Source: Hyphomicrobiales bacterium
GTDB taxonomy: Bacteria > Pseudomonadota > Alphaproteobacteria > Rhizobiales > Rhizobiaceae
NCBI GenBank assembly: GCA_900472485.1
Contig: UCII01000005.1
Location: 220,520-284,519, forward strand
Length of the DNA stretch: 64,000 nt
Direction of reading: 5' to 3'
A program made the translations under genes and the position numbers. The notes beneath the pieces were generated by a model. That model was given only the letters and a program-made list of their open reading frames with translations, had not been told where the DNA came from and searched no databases. Numbering within the stretch: position 1 is the stretch's first letter; each line of letters begins with the position of its first letter. Shown here one piece after another: positions 17,851 through 28,163 of this stretch.

Positions 17851-18173
17851 TACAAGCACTTGAAAGAACTGCTCCAAATCTGTCCATCAAAATCCCAGCA
17901 CAATCACAAACCGAGTGCATCTGTGGCAATCCGGAACGGTTGATGGCGACCGTAAAACAGGTCATTACCGGAGCGGGACGGTCGTGACCGACACTACTTG
18001 CAGCCGGCAGCGCTTTACTGGGCATTAACCATGATCTTCGGAAATTCTTCGGTGCGCTCAATTTGCATCGCAAAATGGACAAACTGCAATCATGATTAAA
18101 GCACCGTTAGGTGATTGGAGCGTAGCAGGATACCGGAACGAGGGACTACCGGTGGCAGACCTCCGTCAAAGTA
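17851..18173. other. Intergenic region before rlpA
   Basis: 323 bp without a credible gene. It holds repeat copy B at 17889-17913. The remainder shows no clear promoter or terminator by eye; short open frames here lack ribosome sites. Confidence 0.4.
17889..17913 (+). repeat. Repeat copy B downstream of the ECF41 gene
   Basis: AAAATCCCAGCACAATCACAAACCG, matching 16251-16274 except for AA replacing G. It keeps a TCACA core, but no GTC element is found 16 nt later, so it may be a decayed promoter copy or one end of a duplicated segment. Confidence 0.65.
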
Positions 18174-19367
18174 ATGAGTAGCGGCTTGGGACAGATGACA
18201 TTCGAAAATCGTGCGGTGACATACACAACGGCCATGCGTTGGTTTGCTCTCTCACTGATGTGCGCAACCATCACGGCCTGCGGAACGACGCAGAAAGCGC
18301 CCAGCAAGCGCCAGCACGGCAAGGAATATTTCTCCGAGAAGGAATATGGCGTGAAGGCGAGTCCTCGCGTCGTCAATAACGGCCCGGTGCCGAAGGGCGG
18401 CGGCCGCTTCATGGTTGGGAATCCCTATCAGGTGAAGGGCAAGTGGTATTATCCCAAGGAAGATTTCGGCTATAACAAGGTCGGCGTCGCTTCTTGGTAT
18501 GGCTCGGCCTTCCACGGCCGTCTGACCGCCAACGGCGAAGTTTACGACCAGCAGTCGCTAACCGCCGCCCATCCGACTTTCCCGCTGCCGAGCTATGCCC
18601 GCGTCACCAACGTCGAGACCGGCTCCTCCATCATCGTTCGCGTCAACGATCGCGGCCCATACCATCCCGGCCGCATCATCGACCTTTCGAACAAGACGGC
18701 ACAGTTGCTCGACCTTCAGCACAGCGGCACCGGCGACGTACGCGTGCAATATGTCGGCCGCGCCCGCATGGACGGTCATGACGAACCCTATCTGATGGCT
18801 TCCTACATCCCGAAGGGGTCGCGTCTACCCGGCATCAACCCGGGGGGCCAGATCGCAACTGGCGTGATGGTGGCCTCTGCCGGCCGGATGACTGCCGATC
18901 AGCTGCCGGATTCGTATACCCCAACACCGACGCGCCCCAGCCGCCAGGTGCGCAGCTTTGATGCCGCGCCGGCGATGGCGCCTCTCCCACGCCAGTCGCC
19001 CTATTCGGCAACGGCCTTCGCCGATGCGCCGAAGCCTGCCTACAATGGTGACAAGCGCAACAATCCGCCGCCGATGACCTGGAACGGAGGCGCAATGCCT
19101 GCCGCCGAGGGCGCCGAGCCGGTCATGATCGTTCTGCCGCAAATCGGGCCGATTCCCCGTGAGCGACCGGATTTCACGCCCCGGCTGGCAAGCCTCGACG
19201 ATCAATCGATGGGTTCGGCTGTTGCCGCCTATCAGAATGCGCCGGTCAAAATAGTTTATGTCGATCTCGCTTTCGATGCCGTCATGGTTCGCAACGACGG
19301 CCTCACGCAGGAATCGATTCTCTCGTCCTATCGCCGCCAGCATCAGGCCACGACGCAGGTCGATTGA
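18174..19367 (+). CDS. rlpA: RlpA-like septal ring lytic transglycosylase lipoprotein
   Basis: A 397-residue lipoprotein. A signal peptide ends in the lipobox ITAC (Cys at residue 36 of this frame), then a linker and a double-psi beta-barrel (about 100-195: VGVASWYGSAFHGRLTANGE, RVNDRGPYHPGRIIDLS). RlpA cleaves glycan strands lacking peptide stems at the septum. The C-terminal 180 residues are Pro/Ala-rich with no SPOR domain visible. Starts at 18195 and 18234 are also possible; 18234 would give a 16-residue signal. It heads the rlpA-dacF-tmk-holB series. Confidence 0.85.
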   Translation: MSSGLGQMTFENRAVTYTTAMRWFALSLMCATITACGTTQKAPSKRQHGKEYFSEKEYGVKASPRVVNNGPVPKGGGRFMVGNPYQVKGKWYYPKEDFGYNKVGVASWYGSAFHGRLTANGEVYDQQSLTAAHPTFPLPSYARVTNVETGSSIIVRVNDRGPYHPGRIIDLSNKTAQLLDLQHSGTGDVRVQYVGRARMDGHDEPYLMASYIPKGSRLPGINPGGQIATGVMVASAGRMTADQLPDSYTPTPTRPSRQVRSFDAAPAMAPLPRQSPYSATAFADAPKPAYNGDKRNNPPPMTWNGGAMPAAEGAEPVMIVLPQIGPIPRERPDFTPRLASLDDQSMGSAVAAYQNAPVKIVYVDLAFDAVMVRNDGLTQESILSSYRRQHQATTQVD

Positions 19368-19437
19368 TCGGCGTCATTGCCTGAATCTTAACCGGTTACT
19401 AAAATAATCGTGCCGGTGGTCGGATGAAGGGGACGAT

Positions 19438-20649
19438 ATGCCAAAGCGCTTGATTCTTTTGCTCCTTTTTCTCCTAGGGTTCGCGAATGTCGCGGTCGTC
19501 GCGCAGCCGGCCGCGCCGGGCGCTTTCGACACGAAAGCCGCGCAGGCATTCATGATCGAGGCGTCGACCGGCACTATCCTGCTTGCCAAAAACGAGGATC
19601 AGCTGATTTCGCCTGCGTCGCTTGCGAAGCTGATGACGCTGGATGTCGTTTTCGATGCGATCGGGCGAGGGGAGATCAATCTCGACACCGAATATCCAGT
19701 CTCGGAAAATGCCTGGCGAACGGGCGGTGCTCCCTCGCGCGCATCGACAATGTTCGCAGCCCTGAAATCACGCATCCGCGTCGGCGATCTTATCCAGGGT
19801 ATAGCCGTGCAGCAGGCGAACGACGCCTGCATCGTTCTGGCGGAAGGCATGTCTGTAAGCGAACGCGAATTCGCGCGGCGCATGACGGCGCGCGCCCGCG
19901 AGATCGGGATGTCGCGGTCGACCTTCACCAATTCAACCGGGCTGCCCGATGCCAACGATCCCAATGGCGGCGGCAAGGTCTCCGCGCGGGAGATGGTCAT
20001 GCTGGCGCAGGACCTGCAGGAGAAGCACGCGGATCTCTACAAATATTTCGGGCAGGCCGACTTCACCTGGAACAAGATCTATCAGCGCAACAAGAACCCG
20101 GTGCTTCTACTCAATATCGGCGTGGATGGTCTGGGACTCGGCTTTGCCGAAAGCGAAGGCTTTTCGATCGTCGCCTCCATTCAGCGCGACGGCCGCCGGC
20201 TGTTCCTGGCGCTGGGGGGTCTGAAGAGCGACAAGGAACGCATCGAGGAGACGCGACGTGTCCTCGAATGGGGTCTCAGCAATTTCAAGAGCCAGCGTAT
20301 CTTCGCCGTCGGCGAAGTGATCGGCGACGCCAGTGTCTATGGCGGCGCTGCTTCCACCGTCGGCCTGCAGGCGAAAATACCCGTCGATGTCTATGTTCCG
20401 ATCGAGACGCCGGATCGGCTTTCGGCGCGCATCGTCTATCGCTGGCCGCTGACGGCGCCGGTGGCTGCGGATTACGAAGCCGGCACCCTTCGCGTGTTCC
20501 TGGGCGCGCGTTTGGTGCGGGAGCTGCCACTCTATACGAAGGAATCGGTCGAGCGGGGCACATTGGGTCGCCGCGCTTTCGATGCCTTCATGGAACTGAC
20601 GGAATCGCTGCTGTTCTCCTGGCTGTGGGACAAGCCTTTGCCGACGTGA
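19438..20649 (+). CDS. dacF: D-alanyl-D-alanine carboxypeptidase family protein (DacF-like) with altered active-site motifs
   Basis: A 403-residue exported PBP5/DacF-type protein: signal peptide (about 1-22), SxxK motif SLAK (Ser61, Lys64), and the C-terminal beta domain (about 290-390). The second motif, normally SxN, reads QAN (126-128), and the third, normally KTG, reads GLG (233-235) within GVDGLGLGFAESEGF. Catalysis by the usual mechanism is therefore doubtful, and it may act as a structural or regulatory peptidoglycan-binding protein. It lies 70 nt after rlpA and 152 nt before tmk. The other PBP in the window (31438-32292) keeps all three motifs. Confidence 0.85.
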   Translation: MPKRLILLLLFLLGFANVAVVAQPAAPGAFDTKAAQAFMIEASTGTILLAKNEDQLISPASLAKLMTLDVVFDAIGRGEINLDTEYPVSENAWRTGGAPSRASTMFAALKSRIRVGDLIQGIAVQQANDACIVLAEGMSVSEREFARRMTARAREIGMSRSTFTNSTGLPDANDPNGGGKVSAREMVMLAQDLQEKHADLYKYFGQADFTWNKIYQRNKNPVLLLNIGVDGLGLGFAESEGFSIVASIQRDGRRLFLALGGLKSDKERIEETRRVLEWGLSNFKSQRIFAVGEVIGDASVYGGAASTVGLQAKIPVDVYVPIETPDRLSARIVYRWPLTAPVAADYEAGTLRVFLGARLVRELPLYTKESVERGTLGRRAFDAFMELTESLLFSWLWDKPLPT

Positions 20650-20801
20650 GTGGCCGCAAGGCTCGCGAAATCTCTGTTCACACCCCATATAGAGTGGCGG
20701 AGACCGGGACATGCACGGTTCCACCTGGACATGTCTTGGGTTAAACAGGATGCGTATCGCACGCCGCACGAATGGCACGCGAAAAGTGCAGGACATGATC
20801 A

Positions 20802-21479
20802 TTGGCTGATGCAAACGGATTATTCGTAAGCTTCGAAGGCGGCGAGGGGGCTGGCAAATCCACTCAGATTCGCCGGCTGGCTGAACGGTTGCGCGAGCGT
20901 GGCCACGAGGTTCTTGTCACACGCGAGCCCGGTGGATCGCCGGGCGCAGAGGCGGTGCGGCACGTCCTGCTTTCGGGTGCCGCGGAAATGTTCGGCACGC
21001 GCATGGAGGCCATCCTCTTTGCTGCTGCTCGCAACGATCATGTCGAGGACGTCATTCGTCCGGCACTTTCGCGCGGCACCATCGTTCTTTGCGATCGGTT
21101 CATGGATTCCTCGCGCGTCTATCAGGGTGTGACGGGCAATCTCGAGCCTGACTATATCGAGGCTCTGCAGAGGGTTGCCGTCAACGGCGTCATTCCGCAT
21201 TGCACCCTGATTCTCGACATTCCCGCCGAAGTCGGTCTGGAGCGCGCACGCAAGCGCGCCTCCGCCGTAACCGCACCCGATCGCTTCGAGAAGGAAGAGA
21301 TGCAGACCCACGAGAAGCGTCGCGAAGCGTTCCTCGATATCGCTGCCCGCGAGCCCGAGCGTTGTCACATCATCGATGCTCAGAAGTCGGAAGATGAGAT
21401 CGCCGCTGAAATCGCCGGGATCGTCGACAAGCGGCTCGGCGCTGCCAATATCGTCGCCGGATCGGAAGCGGCGCAATGA
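20802..21479 (+). CDS. tmk: Thymidylate kinase
   Basis: Phosphorylates dTMP to dTDP. 225 residues with P-loop [11 protein letters not shown] (about 10-20), substrate loop [14 protein letters not shown] and the DR[FYH] motif [13 protein letters not shown]. The start must be TTG at 20802: an in-frame TGA lies two codons upstream (20796-20798), no earlier ATG exists, and AGGA sits 8 nt before it. It overlaps holB by 4 nt (ATGA). Confidence 0.93.
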   Translation: MADANGLFVSFEGGEGAGKSTQIRRLAERLRERGHEVLVTREPGGSPGAEAVRHVLLSGAAEMFGTRMEAILFAAARNDHVEDVIRPALSRGTIVLCDRFMDSSRVYQGVTGNLEPDYIEALQRVAVNGVIPHCTLILDIPAEVGLERARKRASAVTAPDRFEKEEMQTHEKRREAFLDIAAREPERCHIIDAQKSEDEIAAEIAGIVDKRLGAANIVAGSEAAQ

Positions 21480-22507
21480 GCGACGAACGGCCGGGCGTCC
21501 TCGACGGCGCCATTCCTCCGCAGGACAATACGAAACTCTTTGGCCATGAAGAGGCGGAAATTTTCCTCGCGCAGTCCTATCGCTCCGGCAAGGGCCACCA
21601 CGCCATGCTGATCGAGGGGCCTGAGGGCATCGGCAAGGCGACGCTCGCCTTTCGTTTCGCCAATCACGTCCTCTCCCATCCCGATCCGGCATCCGCGCCG
21701 GAGAGGATCGGCGATCCCGATCCAGCATCGGTCGTCAGCCGGCAGATTTCCGGCGGAGCATCGCATAATCTGCTGCATTTGAGCCGGCCGATCGACGACA
21801 AGACCGGCAAGGTGAAATCCGCGATCACCGTCGACGAAGTGCGTCGCGCCGGAAAATTCTTTTCGCAAACTTCGGGCACCGGCAACTGGCGCATCGTCAT
21901 CATCGATCCCGCTGACGATCTCAACCGAAGCGCGGCCAACGCCATCCTGAAAATCCTCGAGGAGCCGCCGAAGCGCGCTTTGTTCCTCGTGCTGTCGCAT
22001 GCGCCGGGCCGGCTTCTGCCGACGATCCGCTCGCGCTGTCTGCCTCTGAAGCTCGCGCCGCTCGAAAACGAAGCTTTACGCTGGGCGCTCGAAAATCTTG
22101 GTGTATCGCCGGGACAGGGGAACGAGGTCCTTTCGGCGGCCAAGGGCAGCGTCAGCGAGGCGCTCAAGCTCCTGAATTACGGCGGCGGCGAAATCATCGA
22201 AGCTTACCGGCAAGTGCTTTCGGCCGATGGACCTGCGGCCCGCAAAGCAATGCACCGCCTCGCGGACGCGCTTTCCGGCAAGGACAGCGATACGATCTTC
22301 GGCTTCTTCCTGTCGCATATCGGCGACGATATCATCGAGCGAGCCCGCGCCGCCGCGCTTGACGGCTCGATTTCGACGGCCGAAAGGCTGGCACGGCTGC
22401 ATTCGGAGACCACCGAGCGGCTGAACGTGTCGCAAGCCTATAATCTCGATCGGAAACAGACGCTGATCACCATTCTTGGCGAGCTCAAACAGCAGCTTTC
22501 GGCCTAG
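21476..22507 (+). CDS. holB: DNA polymerase III subunit delta-prime
   Basis: Part of the clamp loader that opens and loads the beta clamp. 343 residues of AAA+ fold: sensor and Walker A region [16 protein letters not shown] (about 46-61), Walker B-like [23 protein letters not shown], and the SRC motif [11 protein letters not shown]-terminal collar-like helical region follows. The start overlaps the tmk stop (ATGA). In other rhizobia I expect metG next; here three unrelated genes intervene. Confidence 0.93.
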   Translation: MSDERPGVLDGAIPPQDNTKLFGHEEAEIFLAQSYRSGKGHHAMLIEGPEGIGKATLAFRFANHVLSHPDPASAPERIGDPDPASVVSRQISGGASHNLLHLSRPIDDKTGKVKSAITVDEVRRAGKFFSQTSGTGNWRIVIIDPADDLNRSAANAILKILEEPPKRALFLVLSHAPGRLLPTIRSRCLPLKLAPLENEALRWALENLGVSPGQGNEVLSAAKGSVSEALKLLNYGGGEIIEAYRQVLSADGPAARKAMHRLADALSGKDSDTIFGFFLSHIGDDIIERARAAALDGSISTAERLARLHSETTERLNVSQAYNLDRKQTLITILGELKQQLSA

Positions 22508-22748
22508 CTTCCCCATGCAATCTCCAGAATGAAAATTCGCTGCACTCCTCAGTTTTGCGGAGAGAGATGCACGCGGATCATCAACCGCGATATATCCAAA
22601 AAACGGCATGATGTAATCCATTACCAACGTGTAGTGCGGCGCGATGCGGCCCCCTACCTTCATGGTCGGACCGTATCCCAGCTGAAGTGAGCGGTCTCAT
22701 TTGAAGGTGCCGCAGCTCTTCGGCTGTGGAATTGAATTGGAGACTACC

Positions 22749-23702
22749 ATGACACTACATGACAAACCGTTGATCGCGATTGCCGGTGCGACGAGCAAGC
22801 AAGGACGAAGCGTGGCGACGACGCTGCTTCAAAGTCAACGCTTCCGCGTCCGTGCGCTTACTCGGAGCAAGGATTCGCCCGCAGCTCGTGCGCTGCAGGC
22901 GCTAGGGGCAGAAATCGTAGCGGTGCCGCTCGAACTCGGCCGGACGAAGGAGCTTGTGGGTGCTTTCAAAGGTGCCTCTGGCGCCTTCCTGATGACGCCT
23001 CCCATCGCGCCGCCCGACATGAGCGAGGCGCCGCTCGGCCGACAATTGGCCGATGCCGCCGTGGAGGCCGGGGTCGGCCATGTGGTCTTCAGCACGCTGG
23101 AGAATGTCGAGAAGATCACCGGCGGAACGAAGTATGCGCCACATTTCACCGACAAGGCGAAGGCTGCCGACTATATCCGCGGACTCCCTGTCTCGCACTC
23201 CTTCGTCATGCTCGCGTTCTTCTATACCAACCTGCTCGAATATTATGTTCCTCGGTATGATGGCGACACGCTCCTGCTGCCGATCTATCTTCCGGAAGAC
23301 TTTGCCGCGCCTTTCGTCGATCCGTTAACAGCGACCGGTCCCGTCGTCCTGGAGATATTCTCCCACCCTGAACGCTACAACGGAAAGACGCTTCCGATCG
23401 TTGGCGATGTCATTTCACCGCGTGAAATGGTCGATACCTTCCGGCGCGTAACGGGTCTGAAAGCCGAATATCGGAACGCCTTTTCCAGGGATGGCCTCCT
23501 GCGGTATTTTCCGGAATTCGCCGCCAACGAGCTGCTCGTCCGCGAGACTTTAGGGATGGTCGAATATGCCGTCGAATATGGCTATTTCAGTGGAGAACAT
23601 GATCTCGGCTGGAGTCGCCGCTTAGATCCAGAGACGTTGAACTGGGAACAATTTTTGCGAACCACAGGCTGGCGCGGTGAAAAGCGAGCGTTCGGACTTT
23701 GA
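22749..23702 (+). CDS. NmrA-family NAD(P)-binding protein
   Basis: A 317-residue atypical short-chain dehydrogenase of the NmrA/HSCARG type: IAIAGATSKQGRSVATTLL at the N-terminus (GxxxxxG NAD(P) loop), LTRSKDSPAARAL second strand, FSTLENVEK, and a C-terminal substrate-like domain. Such proteins act as redox sensors or reductases; no substrate can be named. An open frame begins at TTG 22701, but ATG 22749 has GGAGA 7 nt upstream and fits the family. It converges with the LysR gene (17 nt between stops). The segment sits between holB and metG and looks like an insertion. Confidence 0.85.
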   Translation: MTLHDKPLIAIAGATSKQGRSVATTLLQSQRFRVRALTRSKDSPAARALQALGAEIVAVPLELGRTKELVGAFKGASGAFLMTPPIAPPDMSEAPLGRQLADAAVEAGVGHVVFSTLENVEKITGGTKYAPHFTDKAKAADYIRGLPVSHSFVMLAFFYTNLLEYYVPRYDGDTLLLPIYLPEDFAAPFVDPLTATGPVVLEIFSHPERYNGKTLPIVGDVISPREMVDTFRRVTGLKAEYRNAFSRDGLLRYFPEFAANELLVRETLGMVEYAVEYGYFSGEHDLGWSRRLDPETLNWEQFLRTTGWRGEKRAFGL

Positions 23703-23719
23703 GGCCGATTGCTTGTCTC

Positions 23720-24640
23720 TCAGTTCACAGCGATGCCCGGCAGCTTCTTTAACTCGGTGACGAGAAAATCGACCAGTAGCCGTACGCGAGCGACGCCTGC
23801 TCGTTCGGGAACGACGAGCAGGCTGACGGGAACCATCTCAAGGTCGTACTCGTCAAACAGGATTTCGAGCGTACCGGCATCGAGCAGATCCTGAACCAGC
23901 CAGAGGTGAGCGGGACCGATGCCGCGGCCGGCCGCCAGAGCAGCTCGAGCAGCGAGGCCGTGATCGACCCGCAGCATTCCGCTCACCGGAACCATCAGAC
24001 GCATCCCATCCGGAGCAAACAGAATAAGCTGATCGCTTCCGGCAATGTTGGACATTACCACGCTATCGTGCTGCGCGAGGTCGGCGGGACGTGTGGGCCG
24101 CCCTTTGCGGCGAAAATAATCGGGCGACCCCACGAGCCTTCGATGGCTTTTTCCGATGGAAACGAGCTTCATGGCGTCATCGGCGATCGGCCCTAGCCGC
24201 AAAGCGATATCAATCCCCTCCCGAGCAAGATCGATGCGCTCATCCGTAAGATTAAGATCTATCCTGATCTCCGGATATCGGTCTTGAAAATCGAAAATCA
24301 TCCGCGTGACGTGCATGACGCCGAGAGCGGCAGTGCAGGACAGGCGAACGGCACCTGCCGGCGACCGCCGCGCATTTCTTGCTTCTTCGGTAGCCTGCTC
24401 GACAAGCCGCAGAATCTGCAGGCAGTTTGCATAGTAGCGGCTCCCTTCCTCGGTGAGCGTGACGCGGCGTGTGGTCCTTCCGAGAAGAGGGACACCGACG
24501 GCCTCCTCCAACTCATTGATATGGCGGGTTACAGTCGATTGACCAAGGCCGAGCTCCCGCGCAGCAGCCGAGAAACTACCACGTTCTACAACCCGGACGA
24601 ACGTCCGCATCCGATCCAGGGAAAGGCCTTGATCATCCAT
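23720..24640 (-). CDS. LysR-family transcriptional regulator
   Basis: 306 residues: winged HTH at 1-65 (MRTFVRVVERGSFSAAARELGLGQSTVTRHINELE), linker helix and periplasmic-binding-like effector domain. The pattern RRVTLTEEGSRYYANCLQIL puts it in the large CrgA-like LysR subgroup often paired with oxidoreductases. It converges on the NmrA gene and follows the TauE gene on the same strand after 123 nt. The ligand is unknown. Confidence 0.9.
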   Translation of the reverse strand: MDDQGLSLDRMRTFVRVVERGSFSAAARELGLGQSTVTRHINELEEAVGVPLLGRTTRRVTLTEEGSRYYANCLQILRLVEQATEEARNARRSPAGAVRLSCTAALGVMHVTRMIFDFQDRYPEIRIDLNLTDERIDLAREGIDIALRLGPIADDAMKLVSIGKSHRRLVGSPDYFRRKGRPTRPADLAQHDSVVMSNIAGSDQLILFAPDGMRLMVPVSGMLRVDHGLAARAALAAGRGIGPAHLWLVQDLLDAGTLEILFDEYDLEMVPVSLLVVPERAGVARVRLLVDFLVTELKKLPGIAVN

Positions 24641-24763
24641 TTTTCGGCGAAATCAGGTTCATTACCTCTTATAAGCTGATCAATCGCCTTTGGCTACGGC
24701 AACCCTTCCAAGGCGGCTGCAGGATCGTACCGGCTGTCAATTCGGCATTATGTTCAGGGCGAC

Positions 24764-25570
24764 CTAGGGTAAGATGAGCTTCCAGGCAACGATCGCGAGC
24801 GTCACGGCAAGAATAATGCGCACGGACCGCTCATGCAGGCGAGGCGCGAGCAGGCTGCCCGCGACGATACCCGGAATTGATCCCACCAGCAAGGCGAAGA
24901 GCATCGTCCAGTTGATCTCGCCGATAAACCAGTAGCCCATGCCGCCGATCAGGGTCAGCGGCACGGCATGGACGATATCGGAACCGACAATTTCGCGGAC
25001 ATCCGTCTGCGGATAAAGCACCAGCAGGACGGTGACACCGAGCGCGCCCGCGCCGACGGATGTCATCGTCACGAGAATGCCGAGCATAAGGCCGAGGATG
25101 ACTGTCAACAGAGCAATGTTGCGCGGCGATATCGTGCCGCGTTCGCCGCGCCATTTGCGGATGGCCTCGAGAATCTGGCCTCGGAAAATCAGCATCAATG
25201 CCGTCAAAAGTAAAAGACAGCCCAATGACAGGGTGATGGCATGGGCAACGGCGGGGCTCTCGCGATTGACGCCGGCCATGATCCAGAGCATGGCGAGTGC
25301 CGCCGGAACGCTGCCGGAAGCGAGAAGACTGACAACCCTCCAATTGATCCGTCCGTGCATGCCGTGCACGGCCGTTCCAGCCGTCTTGGTGATTGCGGCA
25401 TAGAGCAGATCCGTGCCAACGGCCGTTGCCGGATGGACGCCGAAGAGAAGCACGAGCAGGGGGGTCATCAGCGAACCGCCGCCGACCCCCGTAATGCCCA
25501 CAAGCATGCCGACGAAAAAGCCGGAAAAGGAATAAAGCGGCTGAAAGGAATTGATCAAACTCAAATTCAC
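24764..25570 (-). CDS. TauE/SafE-family sulfite/organosulfonate exporter-like membrane protein
   Basis: 268 residues with seven to eight hydrophobic helices and the family motif GITGVGGGSLMTPLL near the N-terminus, repeated in variant form in the second half (LVTMTSVGAGALGVTVLLVLYP). Family members export or import sulfite or sulfonates; the substrate here is not known. GTG start at 25570. Lies in the segment inserted between holB and metG. Confidence 0.85.
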   Translation of the reverse strand: MNLSLINSFQPLYSFSGFFVGMLVGITGVGGGSLMTPLLVLLFGVHPATAVGTDLLYAAITKTAGTAVHGMHGRINWRVVSLLASGSVPAALAMLWIMAGVNRESPAVAHAITLSLGCLLLLTALMLIFRGQILEAIRKWRGERGTISPRNIALLTVILGLMLGILVTMTSVGAGALGVTVLLVLYPQTDVREIVGSDIVHAVPLTLIGGMGYWFIGEINWTMLFALLVGSIPGIVAGSLLAPRLHERSVRIILAVTLAIVAWKLILP

Positions 25571-25814
25571 GGCCTCTTGAAGCCGTTAGGTAGGCCAATA
25601 CATAAAAAGATGAAATTCACGGCCACGTCTGTCCTGCGTTCCACTCTTCAGAAGTGGGTAAAGGCGAGGCGGAGTCGAGTCAAGCAAAGCGCCATCCTGA
25701 AGTTCCGAATGCTGCGCGCGCGAAACTTGATGTTTCGCTCATGGCAAACATGCGCTAAAGCGAGCGGAGCAAGAATAACAGCGACGTAACAGTAAAAGCG
25801 GGCCACTGCCTCAC

Positions 25815-27368
25815 ATGACCGAAAAAACTCCGTTCTACATCACCACCGCGATCGCCTATCCCAACGGCAAGCCGCATATCGGCCATGCCTATGAGCTGAT
25901 CGCCACCGATGCGATGGCGCGTTATCAGCGCCTCGATGGCCGCGATGTCTTCTTTCTGACGGGTACGGACGAGCATGGCCAGAAGATGCAGCAGACGGCG
26001 CGAGCCGAAGGCATGGAACCGCAACAGCTCGCCAATCGCAATTCCGACGAATTCCAGGCGATGGGCAAGCTGCTGAATGCGTCGAATGACGATTTCATCC
26101 GCACGACGCAGCCGCGCCACCACGAGACCTCCCAGAACATCTGGAACCTGATGGCCGATGCCGGCGACATCTACAAGGATTCCTATGCCGGCTGGTATTC
26201 GGTGCGTGATGAAGCCTATTACCAGGAAAACGAAACGGAGCTGCGCGCCGACGGCGTGCGCTACGGGCCGCAAGGCACGCCGGTCGAATGGGTGGAGGAG
26301 GCAAGCTACTTCTTCAAGCTCTCCGAATACCAGGACCGACTGCTGAAGCATTACGAGGAAAATCCCGATTTCATCGGTCCGGCCGAGCGCCGCAACGAGG
26401 TCATTTCCTTCGTCAAATCCGGCCTGAAGGATCTGTCGATTTCGCGTACGACCTTCGACTGGGGCATCAAGGTACCGAACGACCCGTCGCACGTCATGTA
26501 TGTATGGGTCGACGCTCTGACCAACTACATTACGGCGACCGGCTACATCGAGGATCGAAACAATCCGCGGGCGAAATACTGGCCTGCCGACCTGCATGTC
26601 ATCGGCAAGGACATCATCCGTTTCCACGCCGTCTATTGGCCGGCTTTCCTGATGTCGGCGAAGCTGCCACTGCCGAAGCGCGTCTATGCCCACGGCTTCC
26701 TGCTCAACAAGGGCGAGAAGATGTCGAAGTCGCTCGGCAACGTCGTCGATCCGGTCAATCTCGTGAACCATTTCGGCCTCGACCAGGTGCGCTACTTCTT
26801 CCTGCGCGAAGTTTCCTTCGGCCAGGACGGCAGCTATAGCGAAGAGGCGATCGGCACGCGCATCAATTCCGATCTCGCCAACGGCATCGGCAATCTTGCC
26901 AGCCGTTCTCTGTCGATGATCGTCAAGAACTGTGACGGCAAGATCCCGGAATGCGGCCCATTGACGGATGAAGACAAGGCACTCCTCGCGCAGGCCGACG
27001 CCTTGCACGCTTCGACGCGCGAAGACATGGGCAAGCAGCTCATTCATCGTGCCCTTGCTTCCATCATCGCGGTAGTTTCCGAAACCGACCGTTATTTCGC
27101 GAGCCAGGAGCCCTGGGCGCTGAAGAAGACCGACCCGGCCCGCATGGCAACCGTGCTCTACGTCACGGCCGATGTTGTGCGCCAGATCAGCATTCTGCTG
27201 CAGCCGTTCATGCCGGAATCTTCGGGCAAGCTCTTGGATCTCATCGCCATCCCAGCCGACAAGCGCGATTTCGCGGCGCTCGGCGAGGCTGGCCGCCTCG
27301 TTGCAGGAACGCCGCTGGAAGCCCCGAAGCCGGTCTTCCCGCGCTATGTCGCGCCGACCGTCGAATAA
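25815..27368 (+). CDS. metG: Methionyl-tRNA synthetase
   Basis: Charges tRNA-Met. A class I synthetase of 517 residues, the short form without the C-terminal tRNA-binding (EMAP) domain. HIGH motif as HIGH (residues 21-24), KMSKS as KMSKSLGNV (near residue 300), and the anticodon-binding helical domain after about 370. No zinc-knuckle Cys cluster is evident, as in the zinc-free alphaproteobacterial type. It begins the metG-tatD-MBL-ybaK series with 4- to 8-nt gaps or overlaps. Confidence 0.95.
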   Translation: MTEKTPFYITTAIAYPNGKPHIGHAYELIATDAMARYQRLDGRDVFFLTGTDEHGQKMQQTARAEGMEPQQLANRNSDEFQAMGKLLNASNDDFIRTTQPRHHETSQNIWNLMADAGDIYKDSYAGWYSVRDEAYYQENETELRADGVRYGPQGTPVEWVEEASYFFKLSEYQDRLLKHYEENPDFIGPAERRNEVISFVKSGLKDLSISRTTFDWGIKVPNDPSHVMYVWVDALTNYITATGYIEDRNNPRAKYWPADLHVIGKDIIRFHAVYWPAFLMSAKLPLPKRVYAHGFLLNKGEKMSKSLGNVVDPVNLVNHFGLDQVRYFFLREVSFGQDGSYSEEAIGTRINSDLANGIGNLASRSLSMIVKNCDGKIPECGPLTDEDKALLAQADALHASTREDMGKQLIHRALASIIAVVSETDRYFASQEPWALKKTDPARMATVLYVTADVVRQISILLQPFMPESSGKLLDLIAIPADKRDFAALGEAGRLVAGTPLEAPKPVFPRYVAPTVE

Positions 27369-27376
27369 GGTTTTCC

Positions 27377-28159
27377 ATGCTGATCGATACGCATTGCCAT
27401 CTGGATTTTGCCGACTTCGAAGAGGAGCGCGACGCGATCGTCGCCCGCGCTCACGAAATGGGCGTCAAGCAGATGGTCACCATTTCGACAAAGGTCAGGA
27501 AGCTCGACGGACTGCTTGCGCTCACCGAGCGTTATCCATCGATTTTCTGTTCCGTCGGCACCCATCCGAACAGCGCCGACCAGGAGCTGGACATCCAGAC
27601 CGAAGATCTCGTGCGGCTGGCAAACCAGCATGAGAAGATCGTCGCGATCGGCGAGGCGGGTCTCGATTACTTCTACGACACCGTCAAACCGGAAGACCAG
27701 AAGACCGGTTTCCTCCGCCACATCGCTGCCGCGCGCGAAACGCAGCTGCCGCTCGTCATTCACAGCCGCAGCGCCGATGAGGACATGGCCGCGATCCTGA
27801 CGGAGGAAACAGGGAAGGGGGCTTTCCCCTTTATCCTCCACTGCTTCTCCGCCGGCCCTGCCCTTGCCCAGACCGGCGTCGAGCTTGGCGGCTATATTTC
27901 CTTTTCCGGCATCCTGACCTTCCCGAAATCGGAGGAGCTGCGCGAGATCGCCAAGACGATCCCACACGATCGTCTGCTGGTCGAGACCGATGCGCCTTAT
28001 CTCGCGCCGAAGCGTTGGCGGGGAAAACGCAACGAGCCGTCCTATGTCGTCAACACGGCCGAGGTGCTGGCCGATACGATCGGCGTCAGCAGGGACGAAA
28101 TCGCCGAAATTACCACAGCGAACGCCTTCCGCTGCTTCTCAAAAATGACGAGGGTCTGA
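27377..28159 (+). CDS. tatD: TatD-family metal-dependent deoxyribonuclease
   Basis: 260 residues of TIM-barrel hydrolase: DTHCHLDF at the N-terminus (metal-binding HxH), GEAGLDYFYD, HSRSADEDM, HCFSAGP and ETDAPYLAPKRWRGKRNEP near the end, all TatD signatures. Members act as 3'-5' exonucleases in repair or stress. 8 nt after metG and 4 nt before the MBL gene, a placement typical of rhizobia. Confidence 0.92.
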   Translation: MLIDTHCHLDFADFEEERDAIVARAHEMGVKQMVTISTKVRKLDGLLALTERYPSIFCSVGTHPNSADQELDIQTEDLVRLANQHEKIVAIGEAGLDYFYDTVKPEDQKTGFLRHIAAARETQLPLVIHSRSADEDMAAILTEETGKGAFPFILHCFSAGPALAQTGVELGGYISFSGILTFPKSEELREIAKTIPHDRLLVETDAPYLAPKRWRGKRNEPSYVVNTAEVLADTIGVSRDEIAEITTANAFRCFSKMTRV

Positions 28160-28163
28160 CGTC

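Noticed and set aside
22508..22663. Start of a 195-codon minus-strand frame after holB
   Set aside because: Most of it is antisense to holB; no ribosome site or family match.
25563..25624. 12-bp direct repeat AAATTCACGGCC at the TauE start and 50 bp upstream
   Set aside because: Too short and too close together to argue for an attachment site; could be chance or local slippage.
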